Shown here piece by piece: positions 18,042 through 28,100 of a DNA stretch of 64,000 nucleotides. Location of the stretch: the NCBI GenBank assembly GCA_963814955.1, contig CAWFEX010000011.1, positions 186,001 through 250,000 of the forward strand. The letters are read 5' to 3'. Within the stretch, counting starts at the first letter, position 1, and the number at the start of each line of letters is the position of its first letter. Under the pieces are notes generated by a model. It was not told the origin of the DNA. It saw nothing but the letters and a program-made list of their open reading frames with translations, and searched no databases. Source of the stretch: DATCJA01 sp963814955 (GTDB lineage Bacteria > Acidobacteriota > Vicinamibacteria > Vicinamibacterales > UBA2999). The position numbers were made by a program, and so were the translations under genes.

Positions 18042-19138
18042 ACGGTACTCACCAACACCTCGAGCACCTGCTCCGCGCATGCCTGCCAGGAATACCGAGG
18101 CATCAGGCGGACAGATGCACCGAGGATGCGGGCTCGCTCGACTTCGTCGAAGAGCGCTCGCTCGATGGCGGCCTGGATGAGCGCGGGATCGGGTCTCGAC
18201 ACGTAGAGGGCCGCATCCTCGTACACTTCGCGAGCAACGGGCGTATCGAGCACGACGATCGGAACCCCGGCGGCGAGCGCTTCGAGAGGCGTCAGGCCGA
18301 ACCCTTCGTACTCGGAAAGAAAGACGAATGCGCGGGCCCGCCGGTAAAGGTCGCGCAGGACTTCCTCGCCCACGTAGGAACGAAGGTTGATGCGATCGGC
18401 GGCGCCACTCGCCGCAACGAGATGGTCGACATCCACACGCGGAACCGTGCGGTTGTCACCGACGATCTCCAGGCGTACGTCGTTTCGATGTCGCGCCAGT
18501 CGTCCGAAAGCATCGATGAGGGCGGGAATGTGGCGGCGCGTAAAGAGTGAGCCAACGAACAAGACCACATTCTCCTGCGGTGCGGCCTTCTCGCGCTCGA
18601 GCGGTGGCGACGGGACCAGCGAAGTGGTGCCGGGGTAAATGACGTCCACGCGAGCCCCGTCGATGCCGAGCAGCCGCACGATCTCGCGTTTTGAGAACTG
18701 GGAAATCGTCAAGACACGCGCTGCCCGCCTGGCAGCCATCTTTGCGACAGCGCGACGCCGCAATCCCTCGCGCCACCCGAACCATTCCGGGTGCGCGGCG
18801 AATGACACGTCGTGGATTGCAACCACCGTTGGTACCGAAGAGAACACCGGCGCCGTGTACCCCGGGCAGAAAAGAACATCCGCCTTGGTTTGACGAACGA
18901 GCGAGGGCAGTGTGAGCTGTTCCCACATGGTGCCTGCATTACCGGTCCAGCCTCGACGGGCAACGAAGCGGGCGCGCGGTTGCGCCGAAGATTCGTCCGC
19001 GGATTCGGGTGCGCAAAGAACGAACTCGTGTGACCGGGCGGAAGGAAGCTTCTCCCAGACAGCCAGCAGGCTGGCCAGATATCGGCCTACGCCTGTCGGT
19101 TGCTCCCGAAGCTCTCGTGCATCAATGGCCACCCTCAT
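18008..19138 (-). CDS. glycosyltransferase family 4
   Basis: A GT-B enzyme of about 376 aa: MRVAIDARELREQPTGVGRY, VVAIHDVSFAAHPEWFGW, VLFVGSLFTRRHIPALIDAF, and EYEGFGLTPLEALAAGVPIV. The start at 19138 overlaps the preceding gene's stop as ATGA (4 bases), which decides against the longer frame. The last ten residues come from repeat sequence. It is the paralogue of its neighbour upstream and of the GT at 15.9 kb; all three share the DAR/DYR N-terminal motif. Confidence 0.85.
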   Translation of the reverse strand: MRVAIDARELREQPTGVGRYLASLLAVWEKLPSARSHEFVLCAPESADESSAQPRARFVARRGWTGNAGTMWEQLTLPSLVRQTKADVLFCPGYTAPVFSSVPTVVAIHDVSFAAHPEWFGWREGLRRRAVAKMAARRAARVLTISQFSKREIVRLLGIDGARVDVIYPGTTSLVPSPPLEREKAAPQENVVLFVGSLFTRRHIPALIDAFGRLARHRNDVRLEIVGDNRTVPRVDVDHLVAASGAADRINLRSYVGEEVLRDLYRRARAFVFLSEYEGFGLTPLEALAAGVPIVVLDTPVAREVYEDAALYVSRPDPALIQAAIERALFDEVERARILGASVRLMPRYSWQACAEQVLEVLVSTVSQESKVKSQR

Positions 19139-20259
19139 TCTTGATTCTTTGATTGCCGTCGAGCGACGGCGTCGGCATAAGCGTGGCGCAGGGTTGCGGC
19201 CGCTGCACTCCACGTGAACGTCCGTGCGCGCTTGATCCCGGCGGCGCCCGCTTCCGCAGCCGCCCGGTCGTCCGACGCGAGTCGTTCGAGCGCGTGAGAC
19301 AGCGACGCGATGTCGGTGGGATCTATCAGCACACCGGCGTCCCCGACGACTTCAGGAAGCGATCCGCGGTTCGATGCGACCACAGGAACTCCGGCCGACA
19401 TCGCCTCGAGAGCCGGCAGGCCGAAACCCTCATCGAGTGACGGCATTACGAGCGCCCGAGCACCGGCGTAGAGGGACTCCCGTTCTTCGTCTCTGACGTA
19501 GCCGACATACTGGACGTGGCCCGCCAGCGGAGGAGCTTCCATTCGCGCCAGCCACTCGGTTGCCTTCGACGTGGTGCGCCCTGCAACAACGAGTCTGGGA
19601 GCTCCCGGCATCCGGTCACGAAGCCTCTGGTACGCATCGAGGAGGGCGCCAAGGTTCTTGCGCGGCTCGAGGGTGCCCAGGAACAGCAGATACCCGGCAG
19701 AGGGCACATTGGGCGCTTGCCCGAGGGTTTTCCACACCGGGGCGCCGGCCGGACAGACGTAAATCCGATCCTCCTCAACGCCCAGGCTTTCGCTGATTAA
19801 CCGTTTACCGTAATGGGTAGAGGTGATCACCGCGTGCGCTCGCAGCGCGTGCGTGCGAGCCAATGCCGGGTAGTCCCGGCGGACTTCGGCACGGGTGTCC
19901 GCCGCGTTCGTCAGGAAAAACAAGTCGTGGATGGTCACCACTTGCGCCGCCCGCCGTGCAGGAATGAGAAGCGGGTGCGGCGAATGGACGACGTCCACGG
20001 GCCCCGCAACCGCTTCAACTGACGGCCATCCAACGCGATTCCATAGCAGGTTCAGCACCCGCACCGGGATGCGCCGGTCGATTATCCGGGCGGCCAGTTC
20101 AGACGATACCTGCAAAGAAGGCCGGTCTTTCCACGAGCTCGTAAAAACGGCGACCTCACCCGGATAGGCTGCGCCATATGCGCGGATGAGCTGATGAATG
20201 TATTCGCCGACGCCGGTGCGCTCTCGAAGGGCGGGCCGGTAATCGACGAGAATGCGCAT
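19135..20259 (-). CDS. glycosyltransferase family 4
   Basis: 374 aa, GT-B fold: MRILVDYRPALRERTGVGEY, VVTIHDLFFLTNAADT, LLFLGTLEPRKNLGALLDAY and PSLDEGFGLPALEAMSAGVP. It is the first gene of the minus-strand polysaccharide operon and is divergent from ugd, so the 62-base gap at 20260-20321 should hold the operon promoter. Donor and acceptor sugars are unknown. Confidence 0.85.
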   Translation of the reverse strand: MRILVDYRPALRERTGVGEYIHQLIRAYGAAYPGEVAVFTSSWKDRPSLQVSSELAARIIDRRIPVRVLNLLWNRVGWPSVEAVAGPVDVVHSPHPLLIPARRAAQVVTIHDLFFLTNAADTRAEVRRDYPALARTHALRAHAVITSTHYGKRLISESLGVEEDRIYVCPAGAPVWKTLGQAPNVPSAGYLLFLGTLEPRKNLGALLDAYQRLRDRMPGAPRLVVAGRTTSKATEWLARMEAPPLAGHVQYVGYVRDEERESLYAGARALVMPSLDEGFGLPALEAMSAGVPVVASNRGSLPEVVGDAGVLIDPTDIASLSHALERLASDDRAAAEAGAAGIKRARTFTWSAAAATLRHAYADAVARRQSKNQE

Positions 20260-20321
20260 CGAACCGTTATCATAGCCTCAGCCATTTTGAGGCGAACCGG
20301 CGACGAAAGTCGCGGAGGGAC

Positions 20322-21619
20322 ATGAAGATCTCCGTCGTTGGTACTGGATACGTTGGCCTTGTCGCGGGTGCGTGCCTCGCCGAGAGCGGCAATGATGTGG
20401 TCTGTGTCGACAAAGACGACGACAAGGTCCGCATGCTGCGCCGCGGCAAGATGCCATTTTACGAGCCGGGCCTCGAGGAACTGGTCCGCCGCAATCGATC
20501 TGAAGGCCGACTCACGTTCACGTCCACATTACCGAAAGCCGTCCGCGCGTCGGCCGTCATATTCATTGCCGTCGGCACTCCGCAGGGCGAGGACGGGTCC
20601 GCCGATGTCAACCAGGTGCTCGAGGTCGCACGCGACATCGCCAAGGCGATGAATGGCTACAAGGTGATCGTCGACAAGAGCACGGTGCCCGTGGAACGAG
20701 TGATCGCGTCCGCGAAGTGATCCGGCGCGAAACGACTCACCCGTTCAGCGTGGTGAGCAACCCAGAGTTCCTCAAGCAGGGTGCGGCCGTCGAAGACTTC
20801 ATGAAACCCGACCGCGTGGTCATTGGAGCCGAGGATCCGAGAGCGGAAGAAATGATGCGCGAGCTCTACAGCCCGTTCACGCGCACAGGCGCGCCCATCA
20901 TGGTGATGGACTGTGCAAGCGCCGAGCTGTCGAAGTACGCTTCCAATGCCATGCTGGCGGCTCGCATTTCGTTCATGAACGAGATTGCAAATGTCTGCGA
21001 GCTCGTCGGCGCCGACATCGACCAGGTCCGCCGCGCCGTTGGGTCCGATCGCCGCATCGGCCCCTCGTTTCTGTTTCCGGGCATCGGCTACGGCGGCAGC
21101 TGCTTTCCAAAAGACGTTCAAGCGTTGATCCACTTCGCCGCGGACAAGGACTACGACTTCAGGATTCTCCAGGCTGTCGAGGCTGTGAACAAGTGCCAGA
21201 AGACCCGCCTCCTGGCCAAGATGCGGACGCACTTCGGCAGCCTGAAGGGAAAGAAAGTCGCGGTGTGGGGTCTGTCGTTCAAACCCCGGACCGACGACAT
21301 GCGCGAAGCTCCCTCCGTGCCGCTCATCGAAGGCCTACTGGCCGCGGGAGCGTCCGTCCAGGCGTACGACCCGGAAGCGGTGCCGGTCGCAAAGCGCATT
21401 TTCGGCAACCGGGTTGCGTTCGCCGCCGGTAACTACGAGGCGCTGAAAGGCGCTGATTGCCTCGCTATCGTTACGGAGTGGAACGAGTTCCGTCGGCCGG
21501 ACTTTCCGCGCATGCGAAAGCTCATGCGCGAACCGATTGTCTTCGACGGTCGCAATCTGTACACACTCGATCAGATGAAACAGAACGGATTTACTTACTA
21601 CTCCATTGGCCGCGCCTGA
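20322..21619 (+). CDS. UDP-glucose 6-dehydrogenase (one-base frameshift)
   Basis: Oxidises UDP-glucose to UDP-glucuronate with NAD. Visible: MKISVVGTGYVGLVAGACLA, FIAVGTPQGEDGSADVNQVL, VVSNPEFLKQGAAVEDFMKP, the catalytic cysteine in GIGYGGSCFPKDV, and VAVWGLSFKPRTDDMREAPS. The frame breaks at the STVPV motif. Adding one G to the GG at 20693-20694 turns VPVERVIASAK-stop into VPVGTSDRVREVIRRETTHP, the expected family sequence, giving about 432 aa. GGAGGG precedes the ATG. The end overlaps galE, so both are one operon supplying UDP-GlcA and UDP-Gal. Confidence 0.9.
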
Positions 21620-22628
21620 TTCCCGCCCTGACCGCGGCCCGGTTCTTGTGACCGGCGGTGCGGGCTACATCGGCAGTCATTGCGCGAAGGCGCTCCGCCG
21701 AGCCGGTCACCGCGTCGTGATCTTCGACAACCTGTCGGCTGGACACAGGGAAGCCACGCTGGGCGCGCCATTTATCGAAGGTGACATCGGCGATGTCGAC
21801 GCGGTGCGGCGCGCGCTGCGTGACAGTGGCGCGACCTCGGTGATGCACTTCGCCGCGCTGCTCCTCATTGCCGATTCGGTCCGCGATCCCTCCCGTTACT
21901 ATCAGAACAACGTGGTCGGGACCCTTGCGACCCTCGAGAGCATGGCAACCGAGGGCTGCCGGCAGTTCGTGTTTTCGTCAACCTGCGCCGTGTACGGCGA
22001 CCCCACCGAGATTCCCATTCGCGAAACGCACCCGACAGGGCCGATCAACGCCTATGGGCAAACAAAGCTGGCCATTGAACAAGCGCTGCCGCACTTCGAG
22101 CGGGCGTATGGTATCCGGTCTGTCCGGCTGCGGTACTTCAACGCCGCCGGGGCCGACCCGGACGGGGAGCTTGGCGAGGATCACACGCCTGAGCTGCACG
22201 TGATTCCTCGAGCGTTCGACGCGGCGATGGGCGGACTGCCATTCGAGATCTTCGGCGAAGACTATCCAACGCCGGATGGAACGTGTCTGCGCGACTACGT
22301 TCACGTCAGCGACCTCGCCGACGCTCACGTGCGCGCTTTGAAGTACCTCGAAGAGGGCGGTGCGTCCGCGACATATAACGTCGGCACCGAGCAGCCTTCG
22401 TCGGTGCGGGAAGTATTGGCCGCGGTCGAACGCGTCTGTGGTAAACCGGTGCCGCGACGGGTTGCTCCACGGCGGCCCGGCGATCCGGCGGTGCTTTACG
22501 CATCGGCGGCCCGGATTCGCAGTGAGTTGGGATGGATTCCACGCCACGTTGCGCTCGACACCATCGTCGGCGACGCGTGGCGCTGGCATTCGACACATCC
22601 GCACGGTTATCAGGTGAAGACACGATAA
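21606..22628 (+). CDS. galE: UDP-glucose 4-epimerase
   Basis: 340 aa extended SDR: VLVTGGAGYIGSHCAKAL, a DNLSAGH-like adenine loop (FDNLSAGHREAT), the catalytic YGQTK with SSTCAVYG, and RYFNAAGADPDGELGEDHTP diagnostic for GalE. TTG start overlapping the ugd 3' end; its TAA overlaps the next ATG (TAATG). It interconverts UDP-Glc and UDP-Gal for the polysaccharide locus. Confidence 0.9.
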   Translation: MAAPDSRPDRGPVLVTGGAGYIGSHCAKALRRAGHRVVIFDNLSAGHREATLGAPFIEGDIGDVDAVRRALRDSGATSVMHFAALLLIADSVRDPSRYYQNNVVGTLATLESMATEGCRQFVFSSTCAVYGDPTEIPIRETHPTGPINAYGQTKLAIEQALPHFERAYGIRSVRLRYFNAAGADPDGELGEDHTPELHVIPRAFDAAMGGLPFEIFGEDYPTPDGTCLRDYVHVSDLADAHVRALKYLEEGGASATYNVGTEQPSSVREVLAAVERVCGKPVPRRVAPRRPGDPAVLYASAARIRSELGWIPRHVALDTIVGDAWRWHSTHPHGYQVKTR

Positions 22629-23338
22629 TGTCCAAAATTCGAGGTGTTCTCGACGATCCGCTGCTGTCCGTCGTGATGCCTGCGTTCAACGAGGCCGCAA
22701 CCATCGAGGAGATCGTGCGGCGTGTCATGACCCTGACGCTGCGCACGCAGCTCATTGTCGTCGACGATGCGTCAACTGACGGAACGAGGGACATTCTCCA
22801 GCGTCTCCAGCAGGAGCTCGGCTTCACGCTGCTGTTGCAGCCGCACAACCAGGGGAAAGGGGCCGCGTTGCGGCGGGGCTTCGAGGCGGTGAGTGGCGAC
22901 CTGGTTGTCATCCAGGATGCGGATCTGGAGTATTCGCCCGAAGAGTTCCCGATGCTCATCGAGCTGATCTGCCAGGGAAGGGCGGATGTCGTATACGGAT
23001 CCCGGTTCCTGGGCCGCCATCGGGTCTTTCTGTTCTCCCACTATTTCGGAAACCGGGTGCTCACGCTGATAACGAATATCCTGTACAACACGATGCTCAC
23101 GGACATGGAGACCTGCTACAAGGTCATGCGAACGGAAGTGCTCCGGTCCATGAAGCTCCAGTCCGACGGTTTTGGCATCGAGCCGGAACTCACCGCGAAG
23201 ATTTTCAAGCGCGGGTACCGCGTGTACGAGGTACCAATTACCTACGACGGACGCGGATACGAGGAGGGCAAGAAGATTGGGTGGCGCGACGGTGTAGTCG
23301 CACTATGGGTGCTGCTGCGGTACCGGTTCAGCGAGTAA
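22628..23338 (+). CDS. glycosyltransferase family 2 (dolichol-phosphate mannosyltransferase-like)
   Basis: 236 aa GT-A protein: LLSVVMPAFNEAATIEEIVR, VVDDASTDGTRDIL, VVIQDADLEYSPEE (DxD), and the C-terminal MKLQSDGFGIEPELTAKIFK with EVPITYDGRGYEEGKKIGW, typical of polyprenyl-phosphate hexosyltransferases. No C-terminal membrane helices are present. The ATG overlaps the galE stop; the gene end overlaps the putative start of the ABC exporter. Likely loads a sugar on a lipid carrier or extends the glycan. Confidence 0.83.
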   Translation: MSKIRGVLDDPLLSVVMPAFNEAATIEEIVRRVMTLTLRTQLIVVDDASTDGTRDILQRLQQELGFTLLLQPHNQGKGAALRRGFEAVSGDLVVIQDADLEYSPEEFPMLIELICQGRADVVYGSRFLGRHRVFLFSHYFGNRVLTLITNILYNTMLTDMETCYKVMRTEVLRSMKLQSDGFGIEPELTAKIFKRGYRVYEVPITYDGRGYEEGKKIGWRDGVVALWVLLRYRFSE

Positions 23339-25078
23339 ATGTCCTGTTCCGGCTGCTGGAGTTCGCGCGTCCGCATCGCGCGCGACTGCTTGCCGCCGTG
23401 GCAGCGATGCTGTTGTACGGAGCGGCGTCTGCCGCGCTTGCGGCCCTCATCCAGCCGATCTTCGATCAGGTACTTCCAAATCGCGAGAATCTCGTTCCGA
23501 TCGCCGCCGCCATTCTGATCGTTTATCTCATCAAGGGCGTCGGCGCGTACCTGTCGGGGTACCTGATGACCGACGTCGGTCAACGCGTCGTCTGCGACCT
23601 TCGGAATCTGCTGTTTCGTCACATTCTCGGACAATCGGTCGCCTTTTTTGCGCTGCAGACCACGGGAAAACTGCTCTCGCGCATTACCAGCGATGTTGCG
23701 CTGGTGCAGCGCGCCGTGTCCGAAACGATGGGCGACCTGGCACGAGAGTCGCTCGCTTTGCTGGGCTTTGCAGGTCTCCTTGTCTACTACGACGCGCGCC
23801 TTGCCCTGGTCTGTCTGACCGGGGCGCCGCTGGTCGTTTACCCCCTCGTGCGCCTGGGTCAACGCGTGCGGCGGACGGCGCGGCGGAGCCAGGAGGCGCT
23901 CGAACAGATGTCGCACGTGAGCGCTGAAGCGATCACGGGGCATCGGATCGTCAAGGCGTTCGGCGCCGAAGCGCGAGAGACCACGAAATTCGAGCGGGCG
24001 TCGCAGCACTTCTATCGCACGAGCATGAAGGTCACGAGCTCCCTGTCAGCGTTGCCACCGCTGATGGAGTTCATCGGCGGCATCGCCTTTGTTGGGGCGC
24101 TCGTTTATGGATCGCAGGAAATCGGCGCCGGCAGGCTGTCGCCGGGCGAATTTACCGCGTTCGTCGCGGCCCTGTTCATGATGTATGCGCCCGCGAAAAA
24201 GCTCAGCCGCGTCAACGCGGACCTTCAGCAGGCAATGGCTGCGGGCGAACGCATCTTCGAGATTCTCGACTTCCATAACGAAGTGGAGGAGCGCCCCGGG
24301 GCAGTGACACTGCCGCCATTCAGCCGTCGGATCGAGTTTCGCGATGTGCGCTTCGGATACGGAGGCACCGAGGGTCCCGCAACGCTCGATGGCGTCAGCC
24401 TTGCGGTCGGCGCAGGCCAGATGCTGGCGCTCGTCGGGCGCAGCGGAGCCGGCAAAACGACCTTGGTAAACCTGATTTTGCGCTTCTATGACGTCACCGG
24501 CGGCGCGATTCTTCTGGATGGTCTCGACGTGCGCGACGTGACGCTCCGGTCGCTGCGGTCGCAAATCGGCCTCGTGACGCAGGAGACGGTACTGTTTGAC
24601 GATACGATCGCCGCCAACATCGCGTACGGCAAGCGCCGAGGCAACGCGCGACGAGATCGAGGCGGCGGCACACGCGGCGCATGCGCACGAATTCATCACG
24701 CGACTCGACAGCGGCTACGAGACGATGATCGGCGAACGCGGACAGCGGCTGTCGGGGGGCCAGCGGCAGCGGATTGCGATTGCGCGGGCGATTCTGAGGG
24801 ACTCGCCGATTCTGATCCTCGACGAGGCCACCTCATCACTGGACGCTGAGGCAGAGATGCTCGTTCAGGACGCGTTGTCCAACCTCATGCGTAATCGCAC
24901 GTCGTTCGTAATCGCCCATCGTCTTTCGACGGTGCGCCGGGCCGATGCCATCGTGGTTCTAGAGCGGGGCCGCATCGTCGAGTCGGGAACGCACGACGAA
25001 CTGATGGCGCGCGGTGGGGCGTACGCGAAACTTTACGATCTGCAGTTGCAGGAAGAGCCGGCGGAGATCGAGATTTAG
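23305..25078 (+). CDS. MsbA-type ABC exporter (fused permease-ATPase, one-base frameshift)
   Basis: A half-transporter of about 590 aa: an N-terminal six-helix ABC membrane domain (RLLEFARPHRARLL onward), then an ATPase with Walker A GRSGAGKTTLV, Q-loop GLVTQETVLFDDTIAANIAY, signature RLSGGQRQRIAIARAIL, and Walker B ILILDEATSSLD. The frame breaks after IAYGK. Deleting one C of the CC at 24636-24637 restores REATRDEIEAAAHAAHAHEF. The start is uncertain; ATG 23305 is the best candidate and overlaps the preceding gene by 34 bases. By context it exports lipid-linked glycan or lipid A-like substrates. Confidence 0.87.
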
Positions 25079-25153
25079 CGGTATGTCGTTCGCGAAGCTT
25101 CAGCGTGTACGTCCATTGGTAGGTACTGAATTCAGGTTGCAACGGTCCAGCAG

Positions 25154-26047
25154 ATGATCAAATCGATGACCGGGTTCGCTTCGCTGACGCATGAGGATGA
25201 CCGCGCCACGATCGGGCTCACCATCCGCACGGTCAATCACCGGTTTCTCGACATCCAGTTACGCATTCCCTCCTCCCTTGCCGACCTCGAACCGCGCGTC
25301 CGCGCGCTCTTACAGAAGCGGCTGGCGAGAGGTCGAGTCGAGCTGGCTATCAATGTCCAGCTGCGGAGCGTGGCCATACCCACCATCGAGCTGAACGCGG
25401 GGTTCGCCGGTGCGTTGTCAGCCGCGCTGGATCAGGCGCGCGAGCGCGGTCTCGTATCCGGATCGTTGACACCGGGCGACCTGCTGCGGCTGCCGCAGGC
25501 AATCACCATTCGCGACCGGCCGGTGGAGGCCGATCCCATGGTGGAGGCCCAGCTCGGTGCAAGCGTCGCGGCCACCGTCGAGCAGGGGCTTGCCGATCTC
25601 GATGCCATGCGGACCCGCGAAGGCGATCATCTCCGCGCCGACCTCGATGCTCGGCGACACATGCTGGCCGGGCTCGTCTCCCAGCTCGCGGCCGCGGCCG
25701 ACGACGGTCGCACTACGCTCGAGGCGCGCCTGAGGGAGCGGGTGCGTGAGATCAGCTTCGAGCTGCCAGTCGATCAGGCGATGATCGCGCAGGAGATTGT
25801 CCGAGCGGCTGCGCGCTCGGACATCAGCGAGGAAGTGACGCGGTTTCGCGCCCATCTGGCTCATTGGGAGGTATTGCAGGCGGCCGACGAGCCATGTGGA
25901 CGGAAGCTCGATTTTCTCCTCCAGGAGATGAATCGCGAAATCAACACGATCGGCGCCAAGGCAGACGGACTGCGCGTGTCGGACCTGATCATTACCGCCA
26001 AGGCCGAACTCGAGAAGATGCGCGAGCAGGTTCAAAATGTCGAGTAG
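25154..26047 (+). CDS. YicC family endoribonuclease
   Basis: 297 aa: the N-terminal MIKSMTGFASL and TVNHRFLDIQLRIP of the YicC domain, and the C-terminal DUF1732 part with DFLLQEMNREINTIGAKADG. E. coli YicC is reported to be an RNase that helps degrade small RNAs. It heads the conserved group yicC-gmk-rpoZ-coaBC and overlaps gmk by 11 bases. Confidence 0.88.
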   Translation: MIKSMTGFASLTHEDDRATIGLTIRTVNHRFLDIQLRIPSSLADLEPRVRALLQKRLARGRVELAINVQLRSVAIPTIELNAGFAGALSAALDQARERGLVSGSLTPGDLLRLPQAITIRDRPVEADPMVEAQLGASVAATVEQGLADLDAMRTREGDHLRADLDARRHMLAGLVSQLAAAADDGRTTLEARLRERVREISFELPVDQAMIAQEIVRAAARSDISEEVTRFRAHLAHWEVLQAADEPCGRKLDFLLQEMNREINTIGAKADGLRVSDLIITAKAELEKMREQVQNVE

Positions 26048-26735
26048 GCCCCCTGACCACGAGGCTCAGGGCAAGCCCTTCGACGGGGCTCAGGGCAGGC
26101 GCGGACTGCTGTTCATCGTCTCGGCGCCCTCAGGCACGGGAAAGACAACGCTGGTCGAACGGCTGGTCCAGGTGGTGCCGAATCTGACGATGTCGCGTTC
26201 GTATACGTCCAGACCGGCACGCACGGGAGAGCGCAACGGCGTCGACTATAATTTCATCAGCCGGGAACGCTTCGAAGCGATGGTGCGCGAGCGGGCGTTT
26301 CTGGAGTGGGCCGACGTTTTCGGCCACTATTACGGTACTTCAGCCGCCGATACCGAGGCATTGCTCGCTGAAGGGCGCGACGTCGTGCTCGTGATCGATG
26401 TGCAGGGCGCGCGACAGGTCCGCAGTCGTGGGATTGAAAACGCTGGCATCTTCGTCCTGCCCCCTTCAGCCGACATTCTGGAGCAGCGTCTTCGCGGACG
26501 CAGCAAGGATTCCGAGGATCAAATCCGCCGGCGGCTCGAGGTGGCGTGTCGAGAGGTTGACGAGTACTCGCAATACGAATACGTCGTGATCAACGACGAG
26601 CTCGACGCCGCCGTCGAGCGGTTGGCGTCAATCGTAATGGCCGCGCGCGCGCAGGTGAAGGTCATTCGGCGCGAGGCCGAAAGGATTATCGGGACGTTCA
26701 GATATGCAAAGACCACCGAAGGAAAACCGGTTTGA
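26037..26735 (+). CDS. gmk: guanylate kinase
   Basis: Phosphorylates GMP to GDP. Visible: P-loop FIVSAPSGTGKTTLVERL, SYTSRPARTGERNGVDYNF (GMP site), and DVQGARQVRS. The 232 aa length exceeds the usual about 205 because residues about 8-21 (EAQGKPFDGAQGR) are encoded by an interspersed repeat at 26054-26100 that is in frame between the ATG and the P-loop. An alternative start after the repeat was considered, but no good start codon precedes LLFIVSAPSG. Confidence 0.92.
   Translation: MSSRPPDHEAQGKPFDGAQGRRGLLFIVSAPSGTGKTTLVERLVQVVPNLTMSRSYTSRPARTGERNGVDYNFISRERFEAMVRERAFLEWADVFGHYYGTSAADTEALLAEGRDVVLVIDVQGARQVRSRGIENAGIFVLPPSADILEQRLRGRSKDSEDQIRRRLEVACREVDEYSQYEYVVINDELDAAVERLASIVMAARAQVKVIRREAERIIGTFRYAKTTEGKPV
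26054..26100. repeat. CAAGCCCTTCGACGGGGCTCAGG repeat inside gmk
   Basis: The segment contains GAGGCTCAGGGCAAGCCCTTCGACGGGGCTCAGGGCAGGC, an imperfect palindrome of the widespread CCCTGAGC..GTCGAAGGG.. type. It is translated as part of the Gmk N-terminus with no frame disruption, so it was either inserted in frame or lies in an unused leader. Confidence 0.65.
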
Positions 26736-26871
26736 GTTCGTCGTGATTGCCAGCCAGCGGGCGCGGCAGCTGCTCGCTGGAGCCCTGCCGCGCGAAGACG
26801 GCGAGAAGAAAGTCACAATCGCGCAGCGCGAGGTGCTCAAACGCAAGGTCGAGAAGATCGATCAGGAGTGA
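26704..26871 (+). CDS. rpoZ: RNA polymerase omega subunit
   Basis: A 55-residue ORF too short for most gene callers: starts MQRPPKENRFEFVVIASQRA, continues RQLLAGALPRE, and ends with TIAQREVLKRKVEKIDQE. The NRFEFVVIASQRARQLL segment is the conserved omega core that clamps the beta' subunit, and the position between gmk and coaBC is the usual one. It overlaps gmk by 32 bases, and its TGA is followed after one base by the coaBC ATG. Confidence 0.85.
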   Translation: MQRPPKENRFEFVVIASQRARQLLAGALPREDGEKKVTIAQREVLKRKVEKIDQE

Positions 26872-26872
26872 G

Positions 26873-28100
26873 ATGCCGCTAATCGCCCTCGGCGTGACGG
26901 GCGGGATTGGCGCTTACAAGGCGGTCGAGGTGTGCCGCGGCCTGCAGAAGCAGGGGCACGATGTCGTGGCGGTGATGACGCGATCGGCCGCGCGGTTCGT
27001 CGGGCCAGTCACGTTCGAGGCGATCACCCGGCGTCCGGTCATCACCTCTCAATGGAAGCCGGGGATGAACGCCGACATCGAGCACATTGCGATTGCGGAC
27101 GCAATTGCGCTGCTGCTCGTGGCACCGTGCACGGCGAACATGATCGGCAAGTTCGCCCATGGCATCGCCGACGATTTCCTGAGCTCGCTGTATCTGGCGA
27201 CGCGGGCGCCGGTGCTGCTCGCCCCCGCGATGAATACGAACATGCTCGCGCACGACGCCGTACGGCACAACGTCCAGACGCTGGCGTCGCGCGGCGTGCG
27301 ATTCGTCGAGCCGGGTGAGGGGTATCTCGCGTGCGGCTGGATTGGAAAAGGCCGCCTCGCCGAGCCGGCCGATATCGTTGCCGCGGCCGTGCGGGTCCTG
27401 TCGCCGGTCGAGTCGCTCCTGCGCGGACGGCACGTCCTTGTGACAGCCGGGCCCACGTACAAAGACATCGATCCCGTCCGGTATGTAGGAAACCGATCCA
27501 GCGGCCGTATGGGATTTGCGCTGGCATCGGAGGCACGGCGGCGCGGCGCGCGCGTCACGCTGGTGGCCGGGCCGACCCGGATTGAGCCGCCAGCCGTTGA
27601 CGAGGTCATTCGTGTCCGCAGCGCGGCCGAGATGCACGCGGCCGTCATGGGAATCTCGCGCCATGCGGACGTCGTTGTCATGGCAGCCGCGGTAGCCGAC
27701 TACACGCCGGCCGATCCCGCGGCGGACAAGATTGCCAAGACCGACGCGCCGCTGACGATCACGCTCGAACGGACACCCGACATTCTGGCCGAGCTCGGGC
27801 GGATATCGTCTGATGTGGCGACGCGGCGGCCAATTCTCGTTGGATTTGCCGCGGAAACCCGCGACGTGGTGGCCAGAGCTCGTGACAAGCGACTCCGGAA
27901 AGGGGATCGACCTGATCGTGGCAAACGACGTCTCGCGGCCGGACGCAGGGTTCGACGTCGGCACAAATGCGGTGACCATCATCGGCCCCACCGGCGAGAA
28001 GGAATTGCCCGTCCAGGCGAAGGACGAGATCGCGGCAGCGATCTTCGATCAGGTAGAACGGCTCATTGGCACCCGGGCCACAGCACCCGTTCGTGCGTAA
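26873..28100 (+). CDS. coaBC: CoaBC bifunctional phosphopantothenoylcysteine synthetase/decarboxylase (one-base frameshift)
   Basis: Two steps of CoA synthesis in one protein. CoaC part: LGVTGGIGAYKAVEVCRGLQ, HIAIADAIALLLVAPCTANM, APAMNTNML, and the active-site cysteine in GYLACGWIGKGRL. CoaB part: HVLVTAGPTYKDIDPVRYVG with NRSSGRMGFALA and MAAAVADYTP. The frame breaks after KRLRKG. Removing one base in the AAAGGGG run at 27899-27905 gives GIDLIVANDVSRPDAGFDV and a normal end at 28100. The stop overlaps the next ATG (TAATG). The gene is essential in most bacteria, so the indel is probably artefactual. Confidence 0.92.

Noticed and set aside
20690..20720. Programmed frameshifting in ugd and other split genes
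   Set aside because: No slippery heptamer with a downstream structure is seen, the shifts go in both directions, and they occur in unrelated genes. Error correction by one base is simpler.
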